This document shows, piece after piece, positions 18,711 to 28,272 of a DNA stretch of 64,000 bases; positions within the stretch are counted from its first letter, which is position 1, and each line of letters opens with the position of its first letter. The position numbers were made by a program, and so were the translations under genes. The notes below the pieces were generated by a model, which worked only from the letters and a program-made list of their open reading frames with translations, did not search any database and was not told the origin of the DNA. The DNA is taken from assembly GCF_037971845.1 (NCBI RefSeq), contig NZ_CP150227.1, forward strand, positions 3,720,001 through 3,784,000, given 5' to 3'. The DNA is from Paenibacillus sp. FSL R5-0766. GTDB lineage: Bacteria; Bacillota; Bacilli; Paenibacillales; Paenibacillaceae.

Positions 18711-19199
18711 ATCTTTCGCCTCCTCTTATACATAAGTGTGTATTTGAAAACTCTATAACCTTTAGAGCATATGCGATGCATCACTATGTCTTTTTGCGTA
18801 TGATATCCTTTTAACTTAGGGTAGGTAATCGACTTGAATATAAGTTAATTATAATCGATTTTAGTGGATATATGGGTGAAATTAACATTTGTCAGACCTT
18901 TTTGCTACGCAGCGATACTCATCTGACAACTAAATTATGGTAAGTACATCTGTTTAAAATTCTATGTAGGTAAAGGGCAGTAAGGTTTAGTTATAATCAA
19001 CTTTTATCACCATAAAATAAAGATCACTTGGTAAAATTGTGAAGTGAAAATCACATTAACTGGAGTGGATACTATGCTTTCTGAATAGGAGAAAATTTTT
19101 TGTTAAACTAAGGAGTAGGTTAGTGTAATTTCCCGTTTTAGATAACTTTATAATATAAACAGAGTTCAAGACATGAATACAATAAATGGAGGGGTAGGA
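18711..19199. other. 489-bp intergenic region, no gene recognised
   Basis: AT-rich spacer between divergent genes. It should hold promoters for both sides, but I see no convincing operator, RNA element or conserved coding frame. Confidence 0.5.
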
Positions 19200-19445
19200 T
19201 TGAACAAGTATGTGTTACATATAGTTGCAAGTGTAGTTTGCATATTGTTACCTGCTGTTGGTCTCTTATATGTTTTGTGGGATAGCCACCAACCCAAAAT
19301 AGGTCCTGTAGGAGACGGAAAACCGAATTATCCTTCAATATCTCAATGGATATCTATTAGCTCTTCTTTTATTCTTGGAGTAGTTAATTTACCTCTTTCC
19401 ATAATTCGATATAAACAAAAGGCTAAAGAAGATATTAAAAGTTAA
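19200..19445 (+). CDS. small membrane protein, unknown function
   Basis: An 81-residue protein beginning at TTG with GGAGGGG 7-8 bases upstream; the in-frame ATG at 19173 lies before this site and is less likely. It has two hydrophobic segments (about residues 4-22 and 46-64) separated by a polar loop (SHQPKIGPVGDGKPNYPS), and ends in a basic tail. This is typical of a small two-helix membrane protein. I do not recognise a family. Confidence 0.6.
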   Translation: MNKYVLHIVASVVCILLPAVGLLYVLWDSHQPKIGPVGDGKPNYPSISQWISISSSFILGVVNLPLSIIRYKQKAKEDIKS

Positions 19446-19823
19446 TGCTTTATTACGCTAACGTAAAAATTATAATTGAATATACGACGAAAATGAAGCT
19501 GCCTGTGTTAGCCGGTGCAGCCTTTATTACGTTAACGAGCAGGATAGATGAATTTTGCGAATGTACGCCAGGTATGCGAACGATAAAAACATAAACTTTT
19601 AAGATTAAAGACATGCTACAGTCTTCAGAATCGCAGAATTCGTCAAAGGAAGTACGATCGCAGAAAAAAGAGGTCGAACCCGTCCCAATTTTATGGCTAT
19701 CAGGCCTTCGATGGTGAAGTGCCTTCATGCACAAGATACGATCATAATCCATTAAACCGGAAGGAATATCTCTTACATGTCTTGAATCACGATAAATCTG
19801 AATTAAAGCTGGAGGCGAATGAG
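19446..19823. other. 378-bp region without a confident gene
   Basis: It contains a short palindrome TTACG-ctaa-CGTAA at about 19453 and a partly repeated TTACGTTAACG at about 19527. A 33-codon frame from about 19492 (MKLPVLAGAAF...) ends early and lacks a good ribosome binding site. The part before 19824 is open in the acetyltransferase frame and may be a remnant of another gene. Confidence 0.4.
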
Positions 19824-20387
19824 ATGTTGGAATTAGAGTTTACGACTATAGAGGAGTGGGATGAAGCATTGTGGGCGCGGATGGAGCGAATCTATCATGA
19901 GGCTTTTCAAAGCGGCGCTAAGACAAAAGCGATTCTCCGCAGTATGCTGGACCGGAGGATTGGTTATTTACACACGGGCGTGCATCATGGAGAAGTGGTT
20001 GCGATGGCTGTTACTGGACTGGAGGGGAAGGTTGCGGACCGCATCCTGATCATCGATTACCTCGCGGTTGAACAGAAGTTGCGTGGGTGGGGCATAGGGA
20101 CCTGGATGTTAGAGCAGCTCAGAGCCTGGGCGTTAAGGGAGCACCGGATCAAAGGTATGATTATCGAGGCGGAGTTCGGGACAACAGAGGCTCATCAGGA
20201 ACGCATACAGTTCTGGCAACGCAACGGGTTCATCCTAACCTCCTATGTCCATCAATATAGAATGGTGCCAGAGCCGTATCAGGCAATGATGCTGCCACTG
20301 GATACAAGTACGCATGTGCCTGATGATGGTGAAGCACTGTTTCGTTATATCAATGCTTTTCACAAGGTTGCTTACCGAAAGAGTTAG
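19824..20387 (+). CDS. GNAT-family N-acetyltransferase
   Basis: A 187-residue GNAT protein. The acetyl-CoA-binding motif A reads IDYLAVEQKLRGWGIGTWML (about residues 73-92, with R/Q-x-x-G-x-G as RGWGIG), followed by a conserved C-terminal FWQRNGF motif. The acceptor substrate is unknown. I chose ATG 19824 because GGAGG lies 8 bases upstream; an open frame extends further up to a GTG at 19719, but the extra residues do not look like the family. Confidence 0.82.
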   Translation: MLELEFTTIEEWDEALWARMERIYHEAFQSGAKTKAILRSMLDRRIGYLHTGVHHGEVVAMAVTGLEGKVADRILIIDYLAVEQKLRGWGIGTWMLEQLRAWALREHRIKGMIIEAEFGTTEAHQERIQFWQRNGFILTSYVHQYRMVPEPYQAMMLPLDTSTHVPDDGEALFRYINAFHKVAYRKS

Positions 20388-20534
20388 ACCGCATTCAAGG
20401 GGGTTGTGGAAATGAATGAGGATAAACATTCTCTTTTGTGTTTCGTTTAATGTAAGGACCATTAAAAACGGACATATGAAGAACCAGTCTTCACACTTTA
20501 GGGAGGATCGGTGCTGATGTAAAATGATCAGTTC

Positions 20535-20550
20535 TTGACTGTATGGTCAA
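20535..20550. promoter_or_regulatory. TetR-type operator before the regulator gene
   Basis: TTGAC-TGTATG-GTCAA, 20 bp before the TetR start codon. The same half-sites with the same 6-bp spacing recur at 21166 before the next gene. The match at both promoters is what makes it a convincing operator. Confidence 0.7.
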
Positions 20551-20570
20551 TAACTGATACATTTAATCCC

Positions 20571-21146
20571 ATGAGCAGACCAAGAGAATTTGATGTCGAT
20601 CGTGTATTACACCAGTCTATGGAAGTGTTCTGGAATCAAGGCTTCAAAGCAACTTCTTATGAGGACCTTACGCGTACTACAGGAGTCAAAAAGCAAAGTT
20701 TGTACTGTGTTTTTAAAGACAAGCGATCGTTGTTCCTGAAGGCGCTGGCACTTTACCGTGAACAGGTTATAGCGAAACTGAAACAGATTGAAGCCCTGGA
20801 TTCGTCTCCCGTTGATAAACTGGATACCTTACGATATTCCCTTTTAGACGATGAAACTGGCTGCCAAGGGTGTCTAGTTGTGAATGCATCACTCGAATTC
20901 GGAACAGATGACGAGCAGGTCACACGCGAAGCTGAGCTCATGGCAGAAGAGATTCAACTGGTATTAGAGAAGATCATAAGTAGTGGCCAGAAACAACAGT
21001 TAATTTCCAACCGGTACACGAGTATAGAGCTTGCATCTTATCTAAATAACACCATTCTTGGTGTGAGAGTTATGGAGAAATCAGGTTCATCCCGTGAACA
21101 GATCGAGACGGTTCTGCGTACTTCATTTGGCATGATCATGTCTTGA
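20571..21146 (+). CDS. TetR/AcrR-family regulator
   Basis: A 191-residue TetR regulator with the N-terminal HTH (about residues 8-55; EVFWNQGFKATSYEDLTRTT, then GVKKQSLYCVFKDK). A conserved Cys-containing ...DDETGCQGCLVVN segment (about residues 85-98) is typical of the group with a C-terminal domain that senses electrophiles or small hydrophobics. The ATG at 20571 follows an operator that would overlap any earlier start. It lies 209 bp before the old yellow enzyme gene; matching operators at both promoters indicate autoregulation and control of that enzyme. Confidence 0.9.
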   Translation: MSRPREFDVDRVLHQSMEVFWNQGFKATSYEDLTRTTGVKKQSLYCVFKDKRSLFLKALALYREQVIAKLKQIEALDSSPVDKLDTLRYSLLDDETGCQGCLVVNASLEFGTDDEQVTREAELMAEEIQLVLEKIISSGQKQQLISNRYTSIELASYLNNTILGVRVMEKSGSSREQIETVLRTSFGMIMS

Positions 21147-21165
21147 TCTTTTTTTTGTGAAATTC

Positions 21166-21181
21166 TTGACTATGAAGTCAA
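21166..21181. promoter_or_regulatory. TetR-type operator before the old yellow enzyme gene
   Basis: TTGAC-TATGAA-GTCAA. It shares both 5-bp half-sites and spacing with 20535-20550. Confidence 0.7.
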
Positions 21182-21355
21182 AAATAATTGAAGGCGGATT
21201 AATACACCACGAAAGCTTGAAGGAGGTGGGGCTTTTCGAGAAAAATCGTGTATTGATTCATTTGGAAATAACGTCTAGCTGTTAACCAGGCTGATTGCTG
21301 TTTAACATCTCCTAGGTCAATTTATATAAAAAAAACGAAATATGTGGAGGTTATT

Positions 21356-22396
21356 ATGAATTATTCTCAATCCGTAGAAGCATTGTTCCAACCTATAGAG
21401 TTAGGTCACTTGAAGTTATCCAATCGGATCGTAATGGCGCCGATGACGCGTCAATTTTCTCCGGACGGTATCCCGGGTTCGAATGTTGCGGGCTATTACC
21501 GCCGCAGAGCAGAGAACGCAGTGGGACTTATTGTGACAGAAGGGACAATAATTAATCATCCGGATGCATCCAATCAAGCCAATGTGCCGCACTTTTATGG
21601 CGAAGCTGCAATGAATGGTTGGGCACATGTTGTATCTGAAGTACATGAAGCTGGCGGTCGAATTATTCCACAGATCTGGCATATGGGAGCCAAAGGTCAT
21701 GTTAATGATTATTCGGAAGCTGAGATTGCTACAATCGTTCAGGAATTCGCACAAGCAGCCTCAGAAGCGAAACGCGTTGGGTTCGATGGTGTTGAAATCC
21801 ATGGAGCACACGGCTATCTGATCGACCAATTCCTGTATGAGAAAACCAACTCTCGTACGGATCGTTACGGTGGAGATATGTTGGCTCGCACACGTTTTGC
21901 AGTTGAAGTGATTGAGGCTTGCCGTAAAGTAGTGGGACCGGAATTCCCTATTGTACTGCGTTTATCTCAGTGGAAGACAGATGATTATCAGGCTAAATTG
22001 GCTGAAACACCGGAATTACTGGAGCAGCTTCTCGCACCGTTGGTTCAAGCTGGAGTCGATATCTTCCACTGTTCCACACGTCGTTTCTGGGAGCCGGAAT
22101 TCGAAGGTTCTGATCTGAATTTTGCTGGATGGACCAAAAAACTGACTGGTAAACCGACAATCACTGTTGGATCGATTGGTCTTGATGGTGACTTTACAAG
22201 TCTGTTCACAGAAGGTAAAGGCGCAAGTAACGTCGGTATCGAGGGATTGGTACAACGACTTCAGAATGATGAGTTTGATCTGGTTGCTGTAGGCCGTGCT
22301 CTTCTAGTCGACCCTGAATGGGTTAAGAAAATTCAAGAAGGACGTATTGATGATCTGGTTCCATTCACAAGAGAGGCGATGACTGTACTTACTTAA
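21356..22396 (+). CDS. old yellow enzyme family NADH:flavin oxidoreductase
   Basis: A 346-residue FMN enzyme that should reduce activated C=C bonds or nitro groups of electrophiles using NAD(P)H. The family features are ...IELGHLKLSNRIVMAPMTR-type N-terminus (FMN barrel start), the GFDGVEIHGAHGYLIDQF segment (about residues 139-156), TNSRTDRYGGD (about residues 161-171), and the C-terminal DLVAVGRALLVDPEW. GGAGG is 5 bases before the ATG. It is the likely target of the preceding TetR regulator, forming a small electrophile-response pair. Confidence 0.92.
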   Translation: MNYSQSVEALFQPIELGHLKLSNRIVMAPMTRQFSPDGIPGSNVAGYYRRRAENAVGLIVTEGTIINHPDASNQANVPHFYGEAAMNGWAHVVSEVHEAGGRIIPQIWHMGAKGHVNDYSEAEIATIVQEFAQAASEAKRVGFDGVEIHGAHGYLIDQFLYEKTNSRTDRYGGDMLARTRFAVEVIEACRKVVGPEFPIVLRLSQWKTDDYQAKLAETPELLEQLLAPLVQAGVDIFHCSTRRFWEPEFEGSDLNFAGWTKKLTGKPTITVGSIGLDGDFTSLFTEGKGASNVGIEGLVQRLQNDEFDLVAVGRALLVDPEWVKKIQEGRIDDLVPFTREAMTVLT

Positions 22397-22429
22397 TTGT
22401 AGTTATAATCATTAGGAATATGTATTAAT

Positions 22430-22466
22430 CAAACACACCTTCAAGATCATCTTGGAGGTGTGTTTG
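22430..22466. terminator. long perfect hairpin, terminator
   Basis: CAAACACACCT-t-CAAGAT-c-ATCTTG-g-AGGTGTGTTTG: an almost perfect 18-bp stem. It probably terminates the old yellow enzyme transcript, although the T-tract is short. Confidence 0.65.
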
Positions 22467-22468
22467 TA

Positions 22469-22558
22469 ATGCCAACCAGATTGAGTTATCCGGTGGAATT
22501 AAAGATGAAAGACATAGAGATGAGACTGGCAGAGGATGCAAAAGAAACATCGGAATAA
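22469..22558 (+). pseudogene. IS3-type transposase orfA stub
   Basis: A 29-codon frame reads MPTRLSYPVELKMKDIEMRL and then stops. It resembles the N-terminus of IS3/IS150-type OrfA (pattern ...YPVELKLKAIEMRLEG...). The rest of orfA, orfB and the element ends are not seen. The remaining bases to 22688 hold nothing recognisable. Confidence 0.6.
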
Positions 22559-22688
22559 GGTCCTCAACTTCATTATTGCTGGTTCCTTAATTTCTACATC
22601 ATCAATCAACAACAACACTGCTTGGGGGGAGCTCTCCCTCCGAAAGATCAACGCTTCTCTTCACTGAATTCCCAATGCAAGTGACGAT

Positions 22689-23708
22689 CTATTCATTAGT
22701 GCTAAGTGACAACAAGTGTTTTAGATTGTCATCAATAAATTGATTATCGGCACTGTTGATTCCACGACCGGCAAAATGGCCCCAGATCGATTGGATTGGT
22801 TTCAAGACAGCATTAGGTATACGCTTGGCTTCGTATTCATTATCGGCCGCTGTGCAGAAGAGATCCGTGCTTCCCGGCATGATACAGGCATAAGCTTTTA
22901 TGCTCTGAAGTGCTTTATCAAAGTCTCCGTTATAGGAGGGGTTTGCACTGATATCAGCATGTTGACCTGTCCATAACATGGCCAGAACATTATGCGGATC
23001 CATATTCATAAAGCTATTTTCCCAGACACCAGCTACAAAATCCTCCAATGTGTCAAATCCCATCTCACGGTAAAGCTCTTCTCTATAAAATGCATGTGAT
23101 AGTCCCCATCCCGCATAGACCCGACCAACGGCACGCATGTCTGTAGGACTTAGTTGGTTTAATTTACTTGAGTCAAAACCGACTGCAGATAGCAGTGAAG
23201 CTTTCACGCCTTCCAGGACCACAAATGTGTGTGGCCAAGGTTTGGCGATGCCTCCGAAAGGCGCGATTCGTTCGACCATCTCCGGGTAACTTGCCCCCCA
23301 TTGAAATGCCTGAATGCCGCCCATCGACCACCCGACGACGAGAGCAATCTTTTCAATACCGAATTTTTCGGTCAGCAGTTGGTGCTGGAATCGAACGTTG
23401 TCATAGATGGTTACCTGTGGAAAGTTAGCCCGATCGAATGGAGGAGGCGTGTTACTGGGAGAGGAAGAGAGTCCATTGCCCAGCAAATTGGGAACGATAA
23501 TAAAATATTTCTCTGGATCCAGTGCCATCCCACTGCCAATGAGCCATTCATTTTGAACATGCTGATCTCCAAAAGCCGTTGGATACACAACAACATTATC
23601 TTTCTGTTCATTTAATTTTCCGTAAGTTTGATAAGCGAGATAAGCGTTTGGTAACGTCATTCCTGATTGTAAGATGACATCACCCAAGTTAAAAATTTCA
23701 TAATCCAT
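22689..23708 (-). CDS. alpha/beta hydrolase of the MetX (homoserine acetyltransferase)-like family
   Basis: A 339-residue alpha/beta-fold protein. The nucleophile elbow is GWSMGG, the acid is in STDLFC, and the histidine is in WGHFAGRG near the C-terminus, giving a complete Ser-Asp-His triad. The front part (SGMTLPNAYLAYQTYGKLN...) follows the MetX pattern, but the QNEWLIGSGMALDPEKYF region and the missing lid features suggest a MetX-like hydrolase rather than the methionine enzyme itself. Start ATG 23708 has GAAGGGAG 10 bases upstream. It is divergent from the LysR regulator at 23854, its probable controller. Confidence 0.85.
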   Translation of the reverse strand: MDYEIFNLGDVILQSGMTLPNAYLAYQTYGKLNEQKDNVVVYPTAFGDQHVQNEWLIGSGMALDPEKYFIIVPNLLGNGLSSSPSNTPPPFDRANFPQVTIYDNVRFQHQLLTEKFGIEKIALVVGWSMGGIQAFQWGASYPEMVERIAPFGGIAKPWPHTFVVLEGVKASLLSAVGFDSSKLNQLSPTDMRAVGRVYAGWGLSHAFYREELYREMGFDTLEDFVAGVWENSFMNMDPHNVLAMLWTGQHADISANPSYNGDFDKALQSIKAYACIMPGSTDLFCTAADNEYEAKRIPNAVLKPIQSIWGHFAGRGINSADNQFIDDNLKHLLSLSTNE

Positions 23709-23853
23709 CGTATAATTGCTCCCTTCAAAATGAAAAACCACATGTTCACTGTGATCTCTTGTACTCAGTATAGAGCTGTGATACTCTCAATAAAAGTGAA
23801 TAGAATTCATAATAGTATTCAATAAAATTGAAAGATGAAGGAGGGATCATCGG

Positions 23854-24762
23854 ATGGAATTGCGTCAACTGAATACGTTTTGTACGGTTGCAACAACATT
23901 GAATTTCACGCGGGCAGCAGAAGCGCTGAGCTACGTTCCTTCCAACGTCACGATGCAAATTAAAGCATTGGAAGATGAGCTAGGTGTTCGCCTCTTTGAT
24001 CGTTTGGGCAAGCAACTCGCGCTCACAACTGCGGGTAAACGCTTTTTAACACACGCCCAAGGCGTTCTTGAAAAAATGGACGAAGCTCGTAGTGCTGTCC
24101 ATGATAATGAAAAACTAAGTGGTACCTTAACGATAAGTGCAAATGAGGTTATTTGCTCCTATCGGCTTCCACCTGTCTTCCAACGGTTTCGTTCGCAGCA
24201 TCCGGGAGTTCGTCTAATCTTCCGCTCAGTTCCGAATCAAGAGCTCAAGCAAACGCTCTTTGAGGGAACTACGGATATTGTTTATATGTTGGATGAACCC
24301 ATTCGCTCGAGTGGACTTTCCGTGGAACCTTTACTGGAAGAACATTTCCGATTGTTAGCTGCTCCAGATCACCCACTCGCCAAACGAACTGTGCTGCAAT
24401 TGGAAGATTTTCATGATGAAGTGTTCCTGACAAATGAGAAGGGTTGTCCATATCGAACGATGTTTGATCGGTCATTTGAGAAAGAGGGAATTGATAGCAT
24501 TACATATTTAGAGTTTCAAAGTGCGGAAGCCATTAAACAATGTGCAATTTCAGGCATCGGTATTGCCTTTCTTCCTGAGATCGTCGTGGAATCTGAAGTT
24601 GAACGCGGAGAACTTGTTGTCCTCCCATGGCAAATTCCGGACTTGCAGGTATATACACAGATGTTGTGGCATAAAGACAAGTGGCTTTCACCAATCATGT
24701 TATCTTTTATAGAAGCAACCAGGGAAGTTTTTGGTTCACAGAATGAGACTAAAACCGTATAG
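23854..24762 (+). CDS. LysR-family transcriptional regulator
   Basis: A 302-residue LysR protein with the N-terminal winged HTH (residues 1-60; MELRQLNTFCTVATTLNFTR) and a C-terminal substrate-binding domain (about residues 90-295). GAAGGAGGG precedes the start. It is divergently placed to the MetX-like hydrolase with a 145-bp spacer containing GAATAGAATTC...AGTATTC, a loosely symmetrical sequence that could be its binding site. The co-inducer is unknown. Confidence 0.92.
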   Translation: MELRQLNTFCTVATTLNFTRAAEALSYVPSNVTMQIKALEDELGVRLFDRLGKQLALTTAGKRFLTHAQGVLEKMDEARSAVHDNEKLSGTLTISANEVICSYRLPPVFQRFRSQHPGVRLIFRSVPNQELKQTLFEGTTDIVYMLDEPIRSSGLSVEPLLEEHFRLLAAPDHPLAKRTVLQLEDFHDEVFLTNEKGCPYRTMFDRSFEKEGIDSITYLEFQSAEAIKQCAISGIGIAFLPEIVVESEVERGELVVLPWQIPDLQVYTQMLWHKDKWLSPIMLSFIEATREVFGSQNETKTV

Positions 24763-24826
24763 CTTATGTATGAGACATCAAACTGTTGAGCACAGTAAAA
24801 CGCTGTTGAAAGTGGGTAGACATTAT

Positions 24827-25543
24827 ATGATTCCATTAGTATACGACCAGATTAACCATTGGGGAAAAGATGATGAATTTTTCCTTGCATTGTTAAAGAG
24901 ATTACAAGTAGAATCTATAGCTGACCTGGGCTGTGGAACAGGAAGATGGACTACTCATCTTGTTCAGTGCGGTTATAAAATTACCGCGATAGATCCCAAT
25001 GAAGAAGCGATTGAAATGGCGCGAGGTAAAGATAATTCTGGAAATGTGAATTGGATTATAGGTGATAGTGCGGATTTGCAAACCAATACCTATGACGCGG
25101 TAATTATGACAGCCAATGTTGCACAGGTATTTCTTACAGATGACAGTTGGAAGCGAGTAATCTCAGACGTATTCCGATCCCTAAAAATCGGGGGTCACTT
25201 TATTTTTGATACAAGAAACCCTTTGGTAAAAGTATGGGAAGAATGGGAGAAGGACAAAACTCCTGACTTCGCTAAAGATAGACTAAGCGGAGATCCTTTA
25301 GAAATTTATACAGAATATGAAGGGTTTGAGGGAGATATCTACACTTTCTATGAAATAGTAAAAAATACCAAAACAGAAAAAGTGTTAGTTCATGAAAAAA
25401 TGCAGCTGAGGTTTCGAAATCAAGAAGAACTTGATGAGTCGCTGAAACAAATTGGTTTTTCAAAAATAAAAACATATGGTGATTGGGAATTTAAACAAGC
25501 AAATTCGGAAAATAGATCGTTTATTTTTCATTGTGTAAAATAG
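24827..25543 (+). CDS. class I SAM-dependent methyltransferase
   Basis: A 238-residue methyltransferase. The SAM-binding motif I is IADLGCGTGRWT (about residues 33-44), followed by acidic loop residue D in AIDPNEEAIEMA (about residue 58) and motif II/III-like DAVIMTANVAQVF. The fold is that of methyltransferase family 11/25. The substrate is unknown. The frame is open further upstream into the LysR gene (to 24731), but ATG 24827 fits the family start. No strong ribosome binding site was seen before it. Confidence 0.83.
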   Translation: MIPLVYDQINHWGKDDEFFLALLKRLQVESIADLGCGTGRWTTHLVQCGYKITAIDPNEEAIEMARGKDNSGNVNWIIGDSADLQTNTYDAVIMTANVAQVFLTDDSWKRVISDVFRSLKIGGHFIFDTRNPLVKVWEEWEKDKTPDFAKDRLSGDPLEIYTEYEGFEGDIYTFYEIVKNTKTEKVLVHEKMQLRFRNQEELDESLKQIGFSKIKTYGDWEFKQANSENRSFIFHCVK

Positions 25544-25589
25544 CAGTTAGGAAAAAATGTCGATGAACAGAGACCTGGTCCCATTGAAA

Positions 25590-25613
25590 GTCGCTATATT
25601 AGCGGCTTTTTTA
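25590..25613 (+). terminator. terminator of the dispersed hairpin family
   Basis: GTCGCTA-tat-TAGCGGC + T6, preceded by GACCTGGTCCCATTGAAA, as in other copies. The rest of 25614-25817 is the promoter region of fbp. Confidence 0.8.
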
Positions 25614-25817
25614 TTCCTAAAATAACTACAGACATTGTTCATTCAAATCCATTCAATGAAATTTGTTCATATATGATGAACTGGAGTATGATGGGGGAAG
25701 GCAATGCTGATAATCACCATATAATCAATGCCAAGTATAGAGTGTAATTTTATATAGGTCTAAAGCTTTTGGACCCGGCTATACAACACCATACTTCCTT
25801 GAAGGGGGACATCTGTT

Positions 25818-27749
25818 TTGGATGAGCAGTTTCTAGATTTATTGGCCGAGAAATATGATACGGAAGAAAAAATCATAACAGAGATCATCAACCTTGAAGC
25901 GATCTCCAATCTCCCAAAGGGAACCGAGCATTTTGTCAGTGATTTGCATGGGGAGTTCCACGCTTTTCAGCATGTACTAAGAAACGGTTCGGGTACCGTC
26001 AAAGAGAAAATCAAAGAATTATTCCGGGAGGTTTGGACGGAACAAGAAATCAATGATTTTGCGGCGTTAGTTTATTACCCGGAAGAAAAAATACAGCTGG
26101 TTATAGGGGAACTGAGCAATAAACAGGCTTTGAACCAGTGGTACAGACTAACAATTGAACACATGCTTAAGCTTATTTCTTATGCCTCTTCCAAGTATAC
26201 ACGCTCAAAATTGCGTAAAGCTCTGCCGGAGCAATATGTATATATTGTAGAAGAGCTTTTATACAAGACGGATTCGACCAACAATAAGAATCCTTATTAC
26301 GAGGAAATATATCGGCAAATTATATCCTTGGGCCAGGCGGACAATCTCATTATCGGACTTGCTTATACGACACAGCGCCTGGTCGTTGACCATCTTCATG
26401 TGGTTGGAGATATCTATGACCGGGGGCCATACCCCGATAAAATTATGGATACGCTGATCAACTACCATTCTGTAGACATACAGTGGGGGAACCATGATGT
26501 CCTCTGGATCGGAGCCTACGCAGGCTCTCTGGTCTGCCTTGCGAATATTATTCGGATCTGCGCCAGATACGATAATCTGGACATCATTGAAGATGTATAC
26601 GGGATCAACCTGCGCCCACTGCTAAACCTGGCGGAGAAATATTACGAAGACAATCCATCCTTCAGACCTAAGTTACAGGCTGGCCATAATGTATCGGAGC
26701 AGGAGATTCTGCAGATCACCAAAATTCACCAAGCCATTGCCATGATTCAGTTTAAACTTGAAATCCCGATTATCAAGAGACGCCCATACTTTAATATGTC
26801 TGAAAGACTTTTGCTGGAGCAGATTGATTACGACAACAATGAAATCAACATCTGCGGTAAAACATACCACTTGGAAAACACCTGTTTCGCAACCGTAAAT
26901 CCGCAGAAACCTGAACAATTGCTGGAGGAAGAACGCCAAGTGATGGAAAAGCTGTTGTTTTCCGTTCAGCATTCCGAAAAGATGGCCAGACATATGAATT
27001 TTCTCATGAAAAAGGGTAGCCTTTATTTAAAATACAACGGGAATTTGTTAATCCACGGCTGTATTCCTTTGAATGAAGAAGGAAATATGGAAGAACTGCA
27101 GATTGAAGACAAGACATATGCGGGCCGTCAATTGCTTGATGTTTTTGAAGATTATTTACGTTACGCCTTTGCGCATCCGGAAGAGACAGAAGATCTGGCG
27201 ACGGATATGGTATGGTACATCTGGACAGGGGAATGCTCCTCGCTCTTTGGAAAGAGAGAAATGACCACTTTTGAACGGTATTTCATCCAAGATAAAGAAG
27301 CACATAAGGAGAGAAAGAATCCGTACTACCATTTACGTGAAAATGAAGAGATCTGTCGAAAAATCTTGCAGGAGTTTGAGTTGAATCCAGATCATGGACA
27401 TGTCATTAACGGGCACACGCCAGTCAAAGAAATTAGTGGAGAGAGCCCTGTTAAAGCAAACGGAAAAATGATCGTGATTGACGGCGGTTTTTCCAAAGCC
27501 TATCAATCCACAACGGGAATTGCCGGATATACCTTGTTGTACAATTCCTTTGGCATGCAACTTGTCGCCCATAAGAAATTTAACTCAAAAGAAGATGTCT
27601 TATGTAACGGAACGGACGTGTTATCTCTAAAAAGATTGGTGGACAAAGAACTGGAACGGAAACTGGTGAGGGAAACCAATGTCGGGGAACAGCTGTTGCA
27701 GAAAATCTCAAATTTGAAGGATCTATTAGACTATCGCCACATGAAATGA
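25818..27749 (+). CDS. fbp: fructose-1,6-bisphosphatase class III
   Basis: A 643-residue class III fructose-1,6-bisphosphatase, which removes the 1-phosphate of fructose-1,6-bisphosphate in gluconeogenesis. The metallophosphatase motifs are [12 protein letters not shown] (about residues 40-51), [13 protein letters not shown] (about residues 196-208), WGNHDVLW (about residues 223-230) and a late INGHTPVKE. Length is normal for the Bacillus-type enzyme. It starts at TTG with AAGGGGG 8-9 bases upstream. It is monocistronic, followed by a strong terminator. Confidence 0.95.
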   Translation: MDEQFLDLLAEKYDTEEKIITEIINLEAISNLPKGTEHFVSDLHGEFHAFQHVLRNGSGTVKEKIKELFREVWTEQEINDFAALVYYPEEKIQLVIGELSNKQALNQWYRLTIEHMLKLISYASSKYTRSKLRKALPEQYVYIVEELLYKTDSTNNKNPYYEEIYRQIISLGQADNLIIGLAYTTQRLVVDHLHVVGDIYDRGPYPDKIMDTLINYHSVDIQWGNHDVLWIGAYAGSLVCLANIIRICARYDNLDIIEDVYGINLRPLLNLAEKYYEDNPSFRPKLQAGHNVSEQEILQITKIHQAIAMIQFKLEIPIIKRRPYFNMSERLLLEQIDYDNNEINICGKTYHLENTCFATVNPQKPEQLLEEERQVMEKLLFSVQHSEKMARHMNFLMKKGSLYLKYNGNLLIHGCIPLNEEGNMEELQIEDKTYAGRQLLDVFEDYLRYAFAHPEETEDLATDMVWYIWTGECSSLFGKREMTTFERYFIQDKEAHKERKNPYYHLRENEEICRKILQEFELNPDHGHVINGHTPVKEISGESPVKANGKMIVIDGGFSKAYQSTTGIAGYTLLYNSFGMQLVAHKKFNSKEDVLCNGTDVLSLKRLVDKELERKLVRETNVGEQLLQKISNLKDLLDYRHMK

Positions 27750-27805
27750 AACGATTGCTAAAGTACACATTCGGAGCAACCGTTTGAGTGCAATTGGACG
27801 TAGAC

Positions 27806-27858
27806 GCTCGTATTGGGCAGGGAAGTAATAATACCCTGCCTGTACGAGCCTTTCTTTT
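27806..27858 (+). terminator. strong terminator of fbp
   Basis: Two-part stem GCTCGTA..GGCAGGG / CCCTGCC..TACGAGC, followed by CTTTCTTTTG. Confidence 0.88.
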
Positions 27859-27967
27859 GTAGCAGTGCGATCTAACAACGTAGAGGAAATGTAAATTTGC
27901 CTTCAATTTGTGAAGAGGAGGAAGATATGGACTACATTTCACGGAAGGAGATCATGATCCCATTGAA

Positions 27968-27992
27968 GTCGCTATTTTAGCGGCTTTTTTAT
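27968..27992 (+). terminator. terminator of the dispersed hairpin family
   Basis: GTCGCTA-ttt-TAGCGGC + T6, preceded by GATCCCATTGAA. Confidence 0.78.
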
Positions 27993-28021
27993 TTTATCGG
28001 TACAAGTTTTTCCCAAGTTCT

Positions 28022-28070
28022 GGACAAGAACATGGTCCGATTACCGATCAGCATACAGATAATCGGTTCT
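28022..28070 (+). terminator. hairpins upstream of the copper promoter
   Basis: GGACAAGAACATGGTCC (as near 780) followed by CCGATTA...TAATCGG and TTCTTCTCT. It may insulate the copper operon from upstream transcription. Confidence 0.5.
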
Positions 28071-28110
28071 TCTCTCCATAAATTCATTGAGCTAACGAGA
28101 TGATAGTTCA

Positions 28111-28129
28111 TATAGGGCGGAGGGGTATA
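28111..28129. promoter_or_regulatory. CsoR-box-like site 1
   Basis: TATAGGGCGGAGGGGTATA: G-rich core flanked by TATA ends, similar to the CsoR operator. It lies about 32 bp upstream of the better site at 28145. Confidence 0.6.
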
Positions 28130-28137
28130 AAAAGATA

Positions 28138-28166
28138 TTGACTAATATAGGGTAGGGGGGTATAGT
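28138..28166 (+). promoter_or_regulatory. copZ-copA promoter with embedded CsoR box
   Basis: TTGACT (28138-28143), a 17-bp spacer, then TATAGT (28161-28166). The spacer is filled by ATATAGGGTAGGGGGGTATAGT (28145-28166), a good match to known CsoR boxes in Bacillus. CsoR binding here would block RNA polymerase; Cu(I) would release it. Confidence 0.85.
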
Positions 28167-28272
28167 ATTTAACAGGAGGTCGACGAGACCTGAGGAACTG
28201 CCCTCGAGAGTACAGCCCATCGTTTAGGTCAAACTAAACCAAAAAAATACCCACAAGAAGGGACGAAATAAG

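Noticed and set aside
22469..22558. Small protein gene of 29 codons after the old yellow enzyme gene
   Set aside because: Its sequence resembles the first residues of an IS3-type OrfA and it then stops, so a transposase stub is more likely than a real peptide gene.
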